64,000 nt of DNA from Ignavibacteriales bacterium UBA1304 (GCA_002307295.1 DBTY01000020.1:1-64000); one strand, 5' to 3'; shown: positions 1-9,304, counted from the stretch's first letter. Numbers and translations: made by a program. The notes: generated from the sequence alone by a model not told the origin.

Positions 1-76
1 TACACATAACTTTTTACAGTCTCGAAATTAATTACAAAACTAATATCATCTGAATTAAGACTGATTATTTATACGC

Positions 77-1324
77 TTAATGCGAATTTGCGACGAGCTC
101 TATGATAGCGTCCTGGACTTCGTGATACTGCCAGTTGCCCCCTTTGGTGTAATCGAAAATAATGCTTACAATTATGTCTTCGCCCTTAAGATTTTTTACA
201 TAGCCGGAAACTGAAGAAACGCCGTTTAACGTCCCGGTTTTGCCATGCATATTATTATCAGCTTTAGTGTTGCCCATACGGTTTCTTAAAGTGCCGTCTC
301 TGCCGGCAATACTAAGCGACTTATAGAAATCGTCAAAATTTTTCGAATCGAAATACAAAGTTTCTAATAAACCTGCAATTGCGGCAGTAGTAACCTGATC
401 GTAGCGGGAAAGACCAGAGCCGTCTACTAACGAGGTGCCTTTTGAATAAATTGAGTTCTCAGTAAGGAATGTCAACTCCGCCTGCGTAGCGTAAAATGCG
501 TTTCCCTGATATCCGCTAACTTCAGCTCCAAGAGTTTTGAACAAACACTCTGCAAGATAATTGTCGCTATGCTTATTTACGGCGGCAATATAGTTGCGCA
601 GAGTAACAGAGGATGAAGCAAGAAGCTTTGCGTTTGCAGGAGTAATGCCTTTATTGGCTCCTCCGCTAACAGTAATGCCTTCGGAATTTAATCTGTTTTT
701 TACAATTTCGGCAATTTGCAAAGGCGGATTCGAAATCCGCGAAGAAACAGTCACAGTTTTTTTCTTTTTAGTAACCTGCGTAATTGCGCTGTTTCGGTTT
801 AGCACAAGGGCTGAAACAGGGGGCAGCCGCACCGTTTGAACTTCTTCGTCAATCCAGTCGTCTCTGGAATAAGCCGCGTCAAAATAAGTGTCGTCGCCAA
901 TAACCTCTCCTGTAATTCTTCTTATGCCAAGTTTTTTAATTTCGGCAATCATTCTGCTAAGATCTTCGCTGGTAAATAAAGCGTTGCCAAAACCTTTTAT
1001 ATAAAGATTTCCGTTTATAATTCCGTCGTTAACATCGTTGTCGTCAGTAAAAATTTTAACGCTTAAAAGAAAGTCCCCGCCAAGTTCCGATATGGCAATT
1101 CCCGTAGTAAATAATTTTGTATTAGACGCTGGAATCAGCGGTTTGAATTTATTCAGCTGGAAGATAGTATCCTTAGTCATTGGATTATAGACAAGAACGC
1201 CGCAGGCAGTAGAAGACGGAACTTTAGATAAAATACCGGCTATCTTATCGCGAAGGCTGTTATCAACGGGAAAAGTAAATGTGGAAAATAAAAAAATTAA
1301 TGTAAATAGTATTTTTCTGTGCAT
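77..1324 (-). CDS. dacB: D-alanyl-D-alanine carboxypeptidase/endopeptidase, PBP4 class (peptidase S13)
   Basis: The protein trims or cleaves peptidoglycan cross-links in the periplasm, the family role of PBP4. All three active-site motifs of penicillin-interacting enzymes are visible: SNTK at residues 67-70 (nucleophile Ser67), SDN at 253-255 and KTG at 362-364. The first ~20 residues form a signal peptide with a hydrophobic core. The length of 415 aa is usual for S13 enzymes that carry the insert between motifs one and two. It is divergent from the LOG-family gene across about 160 bases. The ATG start fits the signal peptide. The family call is secure; whether it acts mainly as carboxypeptidase or endopeptidase cannot be told. 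Confidence 0.93.
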   Translation of the reverse strand: MHRKILFTLIFLFSTFTFPVDNSLRDKIAGILSKVPSSTACGVLVYNPMTKDTIFQLNKFKPLIPASNTKLFTTGIAISELGGDFLLSVKIFTDDNDVNDGIINGNLYIKGFGNALFTSEDLSRMIAEIKKLGIRRITGEVIGDDTYFDAAYSRDDWIDEEVQTVRLPPVSALVLNRNSAITQVTKKKKTVTVSSRISNPPLQIAEIVKNRLNSEGITVSGGANKGITPANAKLLASSSVTLRNYIAAVNKHSDNYLAECLFKTLGAEVSGYQGNAFYATQAELTFLTENSIYSKGTSLVDGSGLSRYDQVTTAAIAGLLETLYFDSKNFDDFYKSLSIAGRDGTLRNRMGNTKADNNMHGKTGTLNGVSSVSGYVKNLKGEDIIVSIIFDYTKGGNWQYHEVQDAIIELVANSH

Positions 1325-1486
1325 AATTCATGTAGATTTTAAAAATAAATATACTAATGAATGAAATAAATTTTCTGAATTTATGAGTGAAAAAATTTTT
1401 ATGTAGACTTTAAAGATTTTAAGATATTTTCACGATAATTTCGTATAGTATATTTAATATTTATGAAATAATTACAAAGGACGTAA

Positions 1487-2314
1487 ATGGCAACTGAATT
1501 CAAACCCGAAAAAGCCTACGAAAATCAGGAGTTTTTGAACTCCGCCGATGCAAGAATACTGCGTATACTTGCCGAATTTTTGGAACCACAGACTCAGTTC
1601 AGAAAAAAGAACATCTTGGATACAATCGTCTTTTTTGGCTCGGCGCGGATAAAATCAAAAAAAGCGGCCACAAAAGAATATAATAAAATTAAATCTACCG
1701 ACCCTAAATCCGTAACTAACTTTGCAGAATTACTAAGGAAAGCTCAGCATAATCTGAAAATGTCAAAATACTACGAAGACGCCGCAGAACTTTCAAAAAG
1801 GCTCACAACCTGGTCTCTGAGCTTGCCTACAGAACAAAAACGATTTATCATCTGCACTGGAGGAGGGCCCGGCATTATGGAAGCGGCAAATAAAGGCGCT
1901 AAACAAGGAGGAGGCGTTTCAGTAGGGCTTAATATAAGTCTCCCTTTTGAGCAGTTTCCTAATAAATTTATTCCTAAAGACTTAGTCTTTGAATTCCATT
2001 ACTTCTTTATGAGAAAGTTTTGGTTCGCCTACCTTGCCAAAGCCCTTGTAGTATTCCCTGGCGGTTTTGGAACCTTAGACGAATTTATGGAAATCCTAAC
2101 GCTTGTACAAACTGGCAAAATCAAAAAAAGTCTTCTTATTGTTGTTTTTGACGAAAAGTACTGGAAAGACATAATCAATTTTGATAAGTTAATTGAAAAC
2201 GAAGTAATAAACAAAACGGATATGAATCTGTTTACTTTTTGTCAGTCGACCGATGAAGCTTTTGACTTAATCACAAAACACTTTGAAAAGAACTATTTAT
2301 CCCAGAAAAAATAA
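1487..2314 (+). CDS. LOG-family protein (TIGR00730-type Rossmann fold; possible cytokinin-riboside phosphoribohydrolase)
   Basis: The protein carries the LOG/lysine-decarboxylase-like signature: GGGPGIME at residues 125-132 and PGGFGTLDE at 191-199, which form the nucleotide-monophosphate binding and catalytic site. LOG enzymes release the base from N6-modified AMP; bacterial relatives often act on AMP or have unknown targets. At 275 aa it is longer than the ~190-aa plant-like LOGs. The extra ~110 N-terminal residues, including a Lys-rich stretch around 55-70, match the longer type II bacterial LOGs. The ATG is preceded by AAGGA at about the right distance. It stands alone and converges on rpsU across a shared hairpin. 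Confidence 0.88.
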   Translation: MATEFKPEKAYENQEFLNSADARILRILAEFLEPQTQFRKKNILDTIVFFGSARIKSKKAATKEYNKIKSTDPKSVTNFAELLRKAQHNLKMSKYYEDAAELSKRLTTWSLSLPTEQKRFIICTGGGPGIMEAANKGAKQGGGVSVGLNISLPFEQFPNKFIPKDLVFEFHYFFMRKFWFAYLAKALVVFPGGFGTLDEFMEILTLVQTGKIKKSLLIVVFDEKYWKDIINFDKLIENEVINKTDMNLFTFCQSTDEAFDLITKHFEKNYLSQKK

Positions 2315-2332
2315 AATTGTGCATAAACGAAA

Positions 2333-2360
2333 AACCCTCCCGATTTTAGTCGGGAGGGTT
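2333..2360 (-). terminator. Intrinsic terminator after rpsU (hairpin possibly shared with the LOG gene)
   Basis: A perfect inverted repeat has 11-bp arms (AACCCTCCCGA and its complement) around a 6-base loop. On the minus strand it is followed directly by TTTTTCG, a U-tract for the rpsU transcript. On the plus strand there is no T-run after the stem, so it is at best a weak terminator for the LOG gene. Confidence 0.85.
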
Positions 2361-2365
2361 AAGTA

Positions 2366-2560
2366 TTAAGACTCTAAATTGTCAGGTCTGTGAGCTCTAC
2401 GGGTAGCTTTTATCTTTTCCATTCTTTTTTTAATTGAAGGTTTTACAAAAAACGTCCTCTTCTTGAATTCTTTAAGTATCCCTGAGCGTTCATATTTTTT
2501 CTTAAATCTTCTAAGAGCTTTATCAATATTTTCTCCATCTTGAAGGGTAATACCAACCAA
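2366..2560 (-). CDS. rpsU: Small ribosomal subunit protein bS21
   Basis: This 64-aa basic protein of the 30S subunit takes part in translation initiation. The core with ALRRFKKKYERSG and the Lys/Arg-rich C-terminus is typical of bS21. The start is unusual: an in-frame TGA lies just upstream, so TTG at 2560 is the only reasonable start. It is supported by a GAGGTG Shine-Dalgarno sequence about seven bases away. It lies 23 bases after the zinc-ribbon gene in the same direction, so the two are probably co-transcribed and end at the hairpin at 2333-2360. Confidence 0.93.
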   Translation of the reverse strand: MVGITLQDGENIDKALRRFKKKYERSGILKEFKKRTFFVKPSIKKRMEKIKATRRAHRPDNLES

Positions 2561-2583
2561 ACTTTTTCACCTCGCTTTAACGG

Positions 2584-2964
2584 TTAGATAGTTAATGATT
2601 CAATTAGTTTTTTTGTTCCTGCCTTCTGAAATTCTACAGTAATAGAACTTTTTCCATTCGACATAACTTCTTTATGTGTTACTTTGCCAAAATCATTCCA
2701 GCTTTCATGAAAAATAGATTCGCCAACCTGAAATGTTTTTTTAGGAGAATAAACTGTGCAATTTGCTTCGTCAATTCCCTCGGCCGTAATTTTTGCTTCT
2801 TTGATTTTTTCTTCAAGCGTAATCTGCATTGTATGCTTACACTTTTTACATTTTGCCCATCTTTTGTTGTCTGTTTCAGTAACAGGCTCTCCGGCCGCTA
2901 ATTCCATCTTAGTGGTAGCTCCACAAAAATTGCAAAATGCCTCTATATTCTTGATTCTAGCCAT
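2584..2964 (-). CDS. Zinc-ribbon protein with Tudor/CarD-like C-terminal module
   Basis: The function is unknown. Residues 11-42 hold two CxxC pairs (Cys11/Cys14 and Cys39/Cys42) that should bind one zinc ion as a ribbon. After a charged linker, residues ~75-126 show a small all-beta pattern of the type G-x-x-x-x-H-x(4)-F-G-x-V ... V-x-F-x(3)-G-x-K-x-L. That pattern resembles the Tudor-like tail of UvrD/PcrA helicases and the RNA-polymerase-interaction fold of CarD. It lies immediately upstream of rpsU in the same direction. A transcription- or translation-linked role is a guess from fold and neighbour; the coding call itself is firm. Confidence 0.8.
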   Translation of the reverse strand: MARIKNIEAFCNFCGATTKMELAAGEPVTETDNKRWAKCKKCKHTMQITLEEKIKEAKITAEGIDEANCTVYSPKKTFQVGESIFHESWNDFGKVTHKEVMSNGKSSITVEFQKAGTKKLIESLTI

Positions 2965-3268
2965 GAAAAATTCCTTTTAATTAGCGGTCTACTAATTTAT
3001 TAAAAAAATAGTGAATAATCAAGTTATTGTTTGTTTGGACTTTCTCAAAATTGCTTTAGCCGAGGTGGAAGCGGCTGCAAATATATCATCGGCGGCAAAA
3101 GAAATTTCGTATAAAGCGGGATAAATCTATACTTAACTTTGTTTTTTACATAGGTCTGGCTGATATGCTCTATCAATTAGTATTTTTTATTAAATTTAAG
3201 AATGATAATTCGATTATTCTTAAAAAGACGCTTTTGTCGTGATTTATTTAATATTTTCTTGGGGATAT

Positions 3269-3730
3269 ATGGATAATAATGATCTGGGAACCGACTTATT
3301 GTTAAATGCCGATATGGATTTATTGGTTAAACTTAAGTATTACTTAAACTATCAGATTTCTACTTCTTTGCTGATGCTTATGTGTTATTTTACTTCTATT
3401 GCAATTTTAATAATTGCCGCTATGGTAATATTATTTACGCCTTTTATGTTGTATGCGCTGTATAGGAACAAAAAGAAAAAATGGCTAATTGCATTTGGAA
3501 TAATGGTTCTGCCGCTTGCAGCGGCTAAGTTTGCGGGCGTTGTCAGCGTTGCTTTTTATGTCGTATTGGGGATTGAAGCCTGTTCGTATTACATTTATTG
3601 TATAGCTCTTCGTATGACTGTAAACAATTGGATTGAGGAGTATCAATCCAATATTCAACTCCAATTGGATAAAAAAAGGGAAGAGGCTAAAGATTTCGAT
3701 TTTTGGTATTCATTCAGGGACAAGAAGTAA
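3269..3730 (+). CDS. Small integral membrane protein of unknown function
   Basis: I do not recognise this 153-aa protein. It has two or three hydrophobic helices (about residues 42-65 and 72-113) separated by a short basic loop RNKKKKW, then a charged C-terminal tail rich in Glu, Lys and Gln. The topology suggests an inner-membrane protein with a cytoplasmic tail. A GTG start 30 bases earlier is possible, but the ATG at 3269 has a GGGG stretch just upstream and avoids an odd hydrophobic extension. The gene stands alone in AT-rich surroundings between two minus-strand genes. Confidence 0.65.
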   Translation: MDNNDLGTDLLLNADMDLLVKLKYYLNYQISTSLLMLMCYFTSIAILIIAAMVILFTPFMLYALYRNKKKKWLIAFGIMVLPLAAAKFAGVVSVAFYVVLGIEACSYYIYCIALRMTVNNWIEEYQSNIQLQLDKKREEAKDFDFWYSFRDKK

Positions 3731-3807
3731 AACTTACTTCTTGAGATTTTAAAATCTAATTTACTGCTCATTTTACCAATAATGGACTGCTATTGCAGTT
3801 TTGCTGT

Positions 3808-4362
3808 TTATAAAATATTCTGCCATCTTGTCATTTTATTCTTTAGATTTATAGTCCTTCCGTCTACAACGAATGTGCCGTCTCCGTTTGCGTGGAACGT
3901 TCTGCGTTCTTTGCGTTTAGGATCAATCCAGGCTTTTACAACTTCTACAACAAACAGGTTATATTTGCTTACCATTTTAGTGTCAGATACTCTGCATTCA
4001 AGATTTACAAGACATTCGGCAATAAGCGGCGGCGATACCAGCTTTGCCGGTTTCGGAGTCAGCTTAAACGCATCGAATTTATCTACATCCTGACCAGAGC
4101 AGTTGCCGATATCAATTACCTTGGCGATAAGATCAACCGTCGGGATAGAGATAACACATTCTTTGGTTTTACGCAAAGCTGCAAAGCTGTAGTCCCAGGG
4201 ACCAATGCCGCAGCCGATAAGCGGAGGATTGAAATCCATCATCATATGCCAGCTCATCGTCATGATATTCGCGCGTCCCTTGATTGTAGTGGTTACTAAT
4301 GCGACCGGACCCGGCTCAATCAGGTGAAAAACTTTAGCTAAGGGGAGTTCTTTCATAGTCAT
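3808..4362 (-). CDS. Flavin reductase-like (FMN-binding split-barrel) domain protein
   Basis: This 184-aa protein has the pattern of the DIM6/NTAB flavin-reductase family. The N-terminal GPVALVTT-type strand is followed by a MTMSWHMMMDFNPP segment where FMN is normally bound, then the ECVISIP strand and a later ECRV strand. Family members reduce flavin with NAD(P)H or bind FMN for related redox reactions; the substrate here cannot be inferred. It is a single gene, convergent with the membrane protein upstream and divergent from the asparaginase. Confidence 0.86.
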   Translation of the reverse strand: MTMKELPLAKVFHLIEPGPVALVTTTIKGRANIMTMSWHMMMDFNPPLIGCGIGPWDYSFAALRKTKECVISIPTVDLIAKVIDIGNCSGQDVDKFDAFKLTPKPAKLVSPPLIAECLVNLECRVSDTKMVSKYNLFVVEVVKAWIDPKRKERRTFHANGDGTFVVDGRTINLKNKMTRWQNIL

Positions 4363-4507
4363 TGCCTTTCTTTTTGATTAACTTAAAAACAATAAGTTCT
4401 ATTGTCAATTGGGAAATCCGATTATCTAATACATTGCTGTGATTTTTATATTTTGAGAATGAGACTATTTTTCTTTAGTTTGAATATCAAAAATAAAGAA
4501 GCCTGTT

Positions 4508-5482
4508 ATGAAAAAGATTTTAATAGTTTTTACCGGCGGAACGTTTTCAATGAAGATTGACGAATCTACCGGAGGGGCGGTTCCGCATTTTTCAGGGAAC
4601 GACCTTTTGCAAATGATGCCGGAAGTATTTAAGCTTGCTGACATTTCCATATACGACTTTGGCAAGTATCCCGGCCCTCATATGACGCCGGAGCTTATGT
4701 TTGAGCTCTCGGCTAAGATACAGGAGTTTCTTGCAACGCAAAGCTTAGACGGCATTATAGTTACCCACGGAACCGATACGCTTGAAGAAACCGCATATCT
4801 GCTCGATCTGACGATAAACACGTCAATCCCAATTGTGGTTATAGGCTCAATGAAAAACAGCTCCGAACCGGACTGGGACGGCCCGCGAAATTTAAAAGAC
4901 GCAATATATGTTTGCTTAAGCGATAATTGCAGGGATTACGGCGCGCTTGTTTGTCTGAATGGCGAAATTAACGCTGCAAGCGAAGTTTCCAAAACGCACA
5001 CAGACGATATTGAAACTTTTCACAGTCTTGATTTCGGCGCGCTTGGTTTTGTCGATAGAGGCAGGGTAATACTTAACAGACTCCCGCGGAAACTTGAAAC
5101 AATTGAAACTAACAAGATTAATACTAACGTAGACCTTATTAAGTGCTATGCAGGAATGAATGATAAATTTTTTAGATTTTCAGCCGATAGCGGCGTTGAG
5201 GGAATTGTAATTGAAGCGATGGGGGTTGGGAACGTTCCTCCGGCGGCGTTTGAAGGAGTTAAATATGCGGTTGAAAAAGGGATCCCGGTAGTTTTGGTAT
5301 CCCGCTGTCCTGCGGGCGAAACGTTAGATATTTACGGTTATCCCGGAGCCGGAAAATGGCTTCATAAAATCGGCGTAATATTTTCTGATTATTTAAACGG
5401 TCAAAAAGCAAGAATCAAACTTATGCTTGCGCTTGGCTTATCAAAAGATCAAAACGATTTAAAAGAAATATTTGAAAAGTGA
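4508..5482 (+). CDS. Asparaginase (L-asparagine amidohydrolase)
   Basis: The enzyme hydrolyses asparagine to aspartate and ammonia. Both catalytic threonine motifs are present: TGGTFSM near residues 9-15 (nucleophile Thr12) and HGTDTLEETA at 87-96 (Thr89, Asp90). No signal peptide is visible, so it should be cytoplasmic, like type I (AnsA) enzymes. The length of 324 aa is typical. The C-terminal region VEGIVIEAMGVGNVPP matches the usual subunit-interface segment. It stands alone between the flavin reductase (divergent) and the TonB-like gene (convergent). Confidence 0.92.
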   Translation: MKKILIVFTGGTFSMKIDESTGGAVPHFSGNDLLQMMPEVFKLADISIYDFGKYPGPHMTPELMFELSAKIQEFLATQSLDGIIVTHGTDTLEETAYLLDLTINTSIPIVVIGSMKNSSEPDWDGPRNLKDAIYVCLSDNCRDYGALVCLNGEINAASEVSKTHTDDIETFHSLDFGALGFVDRGRVILNRLPRKLETIETNKINTNVDLIKCYAGMNDKFFRFSADSGVEGIVIEAMGVGNVPPAAFEGVKYAVEKGIPVVLVSRCPAGETLDIYGYPGAGKWLHKIGVIFSDYLNGQKARIKLMLALGLSKDQNDLKEIFEK

Positions 5483-5508
5483 GTAGACGTGAAATACTGC
5501 GTAAAAAT

Positions 5509-6261
5509 TTATTTGTTGAATGTATAAGTTTTTTCGATCCAGTATTCTACTTTGCTCCCTTTATAGGTTACAGCTTCCCATCTTGATTTATACAGAGCTT
5601 TCAACACAGAGTTGAGGCGTTCGGGATTGTTTAATGTATTCTTTACTATTTTATGTTCTTTTACTGTTCCGTCAGTATTAATTTTTAGATGAACAGAAAT
5701 TTCGCCTGAAGCGGATTCATTGTTTTTAGGAAGGACTTCAAGTATTTGTCTGGGGATAAATGGAAGTTTGGCAAGCTCTTTACCTCCGGCGTTAGCGGTT
5801 CCGTAAGTTCCAATTCCGGAGCCTGCGCCCGAACCAGTCCCAGCGCCGCCATTCCCTCTGCCAGAATTTATATTAACCCCTTCGCCTGAACCGTTAGCAG
5901 TAATAATATTTGAACCCGGCAGCGGCGTTTTATTTGCAGTTGCCTGCGTTCCGCTCCCCCCTGGATTATTTGTGGAAGTTTTTATTATTTCCTGAGTCCC
6001 TTGTTTATTATTGTTCCCTGAGCTATTGCCTTCCGTTATGCTTGCTCCGGCGGCGGTTTTAGGGATTGAGGAATAAACTGGCGCGGCTTTTTTTATAACG
6101 TTATCGTCTGTAAAAACTTCTGAAAACACAGGAGTTACATCGACTTTGTTTTTAATTGACGACTTAGAAAAAACAATCCAGATAATCAGCAAAAGATGAA
6201 AACAAATGCTGGCTATCAAACTTATATAAGCAGTGGATTTATATTTTATTTCAATTGTCAT
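5509..6261 (-). CDS. TonB-family energy-transducer-like protein
   Basis: The protein has the three-part layout of TonB: one N-terminal membrane helix (residues ~12-32), a long low-complexity periplasmic spacer, and a C-terminal TonB fold (~175-250). The tail contains the SVHLKINTDGTVKEHKI strand typical of TonB boxes that carry force to outer-membrane receptors. The spacer is unusual in being rich in Gly, Ser, Asn and Thr rather than Pro/Lys. It is not next to exbB/exbD, which lie at 38.8-39.9 kb. It is convergent with the asparaginase gene and divergent from the GWxTD gene. Confidence 0.78.
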   Translation of the reverse strand: MTIEIKYKSTAYISLIASICFHLLLIIWIVFSKSSIKNKVDVTPVFSEVFTDDNVIKKAAPVYSSIPKTAAGASITEGNSSGNNNKQGTQEIIKTSTNNPGGSGTQATANKTPLPGSNIITANGSGEGVNINSGRGNGGAGTGSGAGSGIGTYGTANAGGKELAKLPFIPRQILEVLPKNNESASGEISVHLKINTDGTVKEHKIVKNTLNNPERLNSVLKALYKSRWEAVTYKGSKVEYWIEKTYTFNK

Positions 6262-6350
6262 TTTTTTATGTTCCCTTCTAAAAATAGATAAAAATAATTA
6301 TATTTACACAACATAATTATTGTTCTGGCATTATAATTTTGGAGGGGTCT

Positions 6351-8546
6351 GTGAATATTCTAAAAGTTACTCTCATTATTATTCTTTTTAGCTCAGTAGG
6401 CTTTTCGATTTGTAAGAACGATTCTCTGTGCAATAGTTATTACCTTAAAGGGTTAGAAGCTTTACAAGGCAATGATTCTTCGCTGGCGGAAACAGATTTC
6501 AAAAAATCTATTAGCGAGCGCCACGACATTCAGGCATACCTTAAATTAACGCAACTATATTTTACAAAAGGGACTATTAATTATCGCGATAGAGCAAAAG
6601 AACTGATTCAAAAAGCAATACTTAATAATCCCAAAAGCATCGACTGCCGTTTACTTTATGCTCTTTTGTTAGAACAAACAGGTTATAAACACAATGCTCT
6701 TGATGAATACGGCAAAGCATACGCTATTGATAGCTCCGACGCACGCACGCTTATTGCGATAGGTAAATTAGAAGCTGAAGAATTTAACGAGTATAAAAAC
6801 TCGGTGATGATAGATAATACGGCGCATAGTTTTACAAATCTTGCAGGCGATTGTTTTTATGCTTCGGAAAAGTATTTAAAAAAAGCTTTAACTGTTGATT
6901 CTCTAAATACTCAGGCAATTATGCAGATTGCTTTCTTGTACGAAGATGCGAATAAACCTTTGCTGGGGATTCCTTATCTTGAGCGGCTTGCAAAAAAAAG
7001 ATCTCTTGAAAAAAACGCCCATTTGTATTTAGCTCTTTTATACTATAAAACAGGCAAGGTACAATTGTCTTATCCGGAATATCAAAAAGCTATTGAATTA
7101 ATGAAGCCTGAAGAGCGAAACGATTTTATTTATAACTCTGCAAAAATGCTAATTGACCCTACAAACTCAGGGAAGTACGACAGCCTGTCTGAAAATGATT
7201 TTAAAACAAAAATTGAATTATATTGGAAAGCGAACGATCCTTTGTACCTTACTAAATATAACGAAAGACTTTTAGAACATTATTCAAGAGTCGCTTACGC
7301 TAATTTACGTTTTAGCTACAAAGACACGCCGGGATGGAAAACTGACAGGGGCGAAGTCTATATTCGTTACGGAGAGCCAGTTAGTAAAACAAGACTGCGC
7401 GCCCAATATGATAATACAGTAACCGAACTAATAGATTTTTCGTCGCCTCTGTTGAGCTCTATAATGCCTTTATCTCCTAATATGCAAGCTTCATATAAGG
7501 GGTATGTTAATACTAGAGGTTATTTAAAAACTGATATGTGGGATTATGGAGACATAACGCTTGGATTTGTCGACGAAAGTCAGGAAGGGAAATTCCAATT
7601 TAGCAGAAAAAATAATACTGAATTCAAAGGGCAGTTCTTTGGCGAAAGCACGGAAGAGAGAATTAAATATCTCAGACGAAACGTCCCGGTTACATATACC
7701 CCTAATTTAGGAAGACCTTTGTTTTCGTTAATTGCAGAAATTGTTCAATTCAAAGGAGCAAACTTAACCGATATACTTATTAATTACGCGGCGCCATTAA
7801 AAAAAGAAACTGCCTCGTCGTCGTTAAAAGAAAGCGGTTATAAATATGGAATGTTTTTGTTCGACGGAGAAATGAAAGAACTATTTTCTGCAGTAGACTC
7901 CGTTAAAAATAGCGATAAAACAAAATTAGTCTCTGTATTAAAAGATACTATCTACGCAATTAATTCGTTAAAAATAAGCGCTCCGCCTATTAAGTGTTTT
8001 TATTCGTTTGAAGCGATAAGAAATGAAGATAATGGGGCCGCAAGAAAACGAGACGTTTTGTCTATCAGAAAATTTCCAGAAGATAGTCTTACAGTAAGCG
8101 ACATAATACTTGCTGATGACGTGGAACCAGCCACAGAAAAAAAAGCTCCAATTAATAGAAAAAATTTAAGCATATATCCAAACCCATCGCATGCATTTTC
8201 AAACGATAAACCTTTGTTTATATATTACGAAGCATATAACTTAAAAATGAATAGCGAAAAAATTTATAACTTTGAACAAAAACTGATTGTAGAAAAAATA
8301 GATAATGAACAATCCGGAATTACAAAAGCTGTAAACTCAGTATTAGGGCTTGTTGGGTTGGCAAAAAGCAAAGATTACTTATCCTTAACTTCAAAATATC
8401 AGGTAAAAGAAAAAGACGCGCCGGTATATTTGCAAATAGATATGACTGACTACATTCCTGGCGATTATACTCTTAAAATAGCTGTTAAGGATTTAGAAAG
8501 CGGCGAAGAATCGAGCGCGCAGACAAATATAATATGGGAGAAATAA
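6351..8546 (+). CDS. Secreted TPR protein with GWxTD domain
   Basis: An N-terminal hydrophobic signal segment is followed by repeated ~34-residue helical pairs (about residues 25-270) that read as TPR repeats, such as ALDEYGKAYAIDS. The GWxTD domain is marked by GWKTDRGEVYIRYGEP near residue 330. The family is known from Bacteroidota-type and related genomes and its function is undescribed; TPRs suggest a protein-binding role in the periplasm or at the outer membrane. The GTG start at 6351 is chosen because GGAGGGG lies about five bases upstream; the longer TTG-start reading frame would overlap that site. The C-terminal third is a beta-rich region of unknown role. Confidence 0.85.
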   Translation: MNILKVTLIIILFSSVGFSICKNDSLCNSYYLKGLEALQGNDSSLAETDFKKSISERHDIQAYLKLTQLYFTKGTINYRDRAKELIQKAILNNPKSIDCRLLYALLLEQTGYKHNALDEYGKAYAIDSSDARTLIAIGKLEAEEFNEYKNSVMIDNTAHSFTNLAGDCFYASEKYLKKALTVDSLNTQAIMQIAFLYEDANKPLLGIPYLERLAKKRSLEKNAHLYLALLYYKTGKVQLSYPEYQKAIELMKPEERNDFIYNSAKMLIDPTNSGKYDSLSENDFKTKIELYWKANDPLYLTKYNERLLEHYSRVAYANLRFSYKDTPGWKTDRGEVYIRYGEPVSKTRLRAQYDNTVTELIDFSSPLLSSIMPLSPNMQASYKGYVNTRGYLKTDMWDYGDITLGFVDESQEGKFQFSRKNNTEFKGQFFGESTEERIKYLRRNVPVTYTPNLGRPLFSLIAEIVQFKGANLTDILINYAAPLKKETASSSLKESGYKYGMFLFDGEMKELFSAVDSVKNSDKTKLVSVLKDTIYAINSLKISAPPIKCFYSFEAIRNEDNGAARKRDVLSIRKFPEDSLTVSDIILADDVEPATEKKAPINRKNLSIYPNPSHAFSNDKPLFIYYEAYNLKMNSEKIYNFEQKLIVEKIDNEQSGITKAVNSVLGLVGLAKSKDYLSLTSKYQVKEKDAPVYLQIDMTDYIPGDYTLKIAVKDLESGEESSAQTNIIWEK

Positions 8547-8659
8547 TTTATATAAGAGAATTATTTTTTAGACTTATAGCCATGTAAAAGAGCGCGCTTA
8601 ATAATAATCTTGAATTTTAGTTTTTTCGAGCTATTTTTAAAAATCAAATTTTATAGATT

Positions 8660-9304
8660 ATGAAAAAATATATCTTTTTATATCTCTTAATATCGTCCGT
8701 ATGTATTATTAAAGCGCAGACGATAGGAGAACTGGCTCCCGAAAAACCAGCTGAAGTATTTCCTCCTAACGCTATAGGAGGCGATTTAATGTTTTGCGAT
8801 GGAGGCATGGGGCTCGGCGCGTTTTACCGCAAACAAATTGGCGGAGATTTTACTTTTTTTTCTGACCTTTCATTTTCTGAATCTAAAGACGAAAAAGAAA
8901 TTGAGTATTACGATTATTATGGCAATCCTTATACTATAGGCAAAAAGAACCGCGTGTTTCTCGTCCCATTAAATTTTGGTTTACAATATCGGTTATTTAA
9001 AGAATCCATTTCAGATAACCTTCGTCCATATATAAATTTTGGTGTGGGACCGGCTATGGCCGTAACAACTCCGTATGATATGGAGTTCTTCTCTTCTTTT
9101 GGGAAGGCGCAGAAGAAATTTGCAGCTGGAGGCTATATAGGGCTTGGCGCAAATTTTGGGTTGGATAAATCTGCGTTAATAGGCTTTAATATCCGTTATT
9201 ATTACGTCGGATTTTTTGATCAGGGGGTCGAAAGTCTGGAAGGCCGTTACAATAAAAATATTGGCGGATTCTATATCACTATAAATATTGGGAAAATGTA
9301 TTGA
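8660..9304 (+). CDS. Small outer-membrane beta-barrel protein
   Basis: The protein has a clear signal peptide (MKKYIFLYLL... cleaved near residue 20 after KAQ). Alternating hydrophobic/aromatic strands follow, with Gly-rich turns and an aromatic end (ITINIGKMY), typical of 8-stranded outer-membrane barrels. It is 214 aa long. No ligand or partner can be named. Its stop codon overlaps the TTG start of the DUF2461 gene by four bases, so the two are translationally coupled. Confidence 0.78.
   Translation: MKKYIFLYLLISSVCIIKAQTIGELAPEKPAEVFPPNAIGGDLMFCDGGMGLGAFYRKQIGGDFTFFSDLSFSESKDEKEIEYYDYYGNPYTIGKKNRVFLVPLNFGLQYRLFKESISDNLRPYINFGVGPAMAVTTPYDMEFFSSFGKAQKKFAAGGYIGLGANFGLDKSALIGFNIRYYYVGFFDQGVESLEGRYNKNIGGFYITINIGKMY

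Noticed and set aside
1..76. Possible start of a minus-strand gene running off the left edge
   Set aside because: Only a lone ATG at 7-5 on the minus strand; too short to support a gene.
3055..3085. AGCCG...CGGCT hairpin as a possible tRNA or RNA gene
   Set aside because: Only five paired bases and no cloverleaf or T-loop consensus; nothing else supports an RNA gene.
3892..4299. 135-aa plus-strand frame opposite the flavin reductase
   Set aside because: Shadow frame rich in Arg/Cys/Tyr with no family signal; the minus-strand gene is recognised.
4405..4440. TTGTCA-17-TCTAAT as promoter of the asparaginase gene
   Set aside because: The -10 match is weak and no Bacteroidota-type box lines up, so not listed as a feature.
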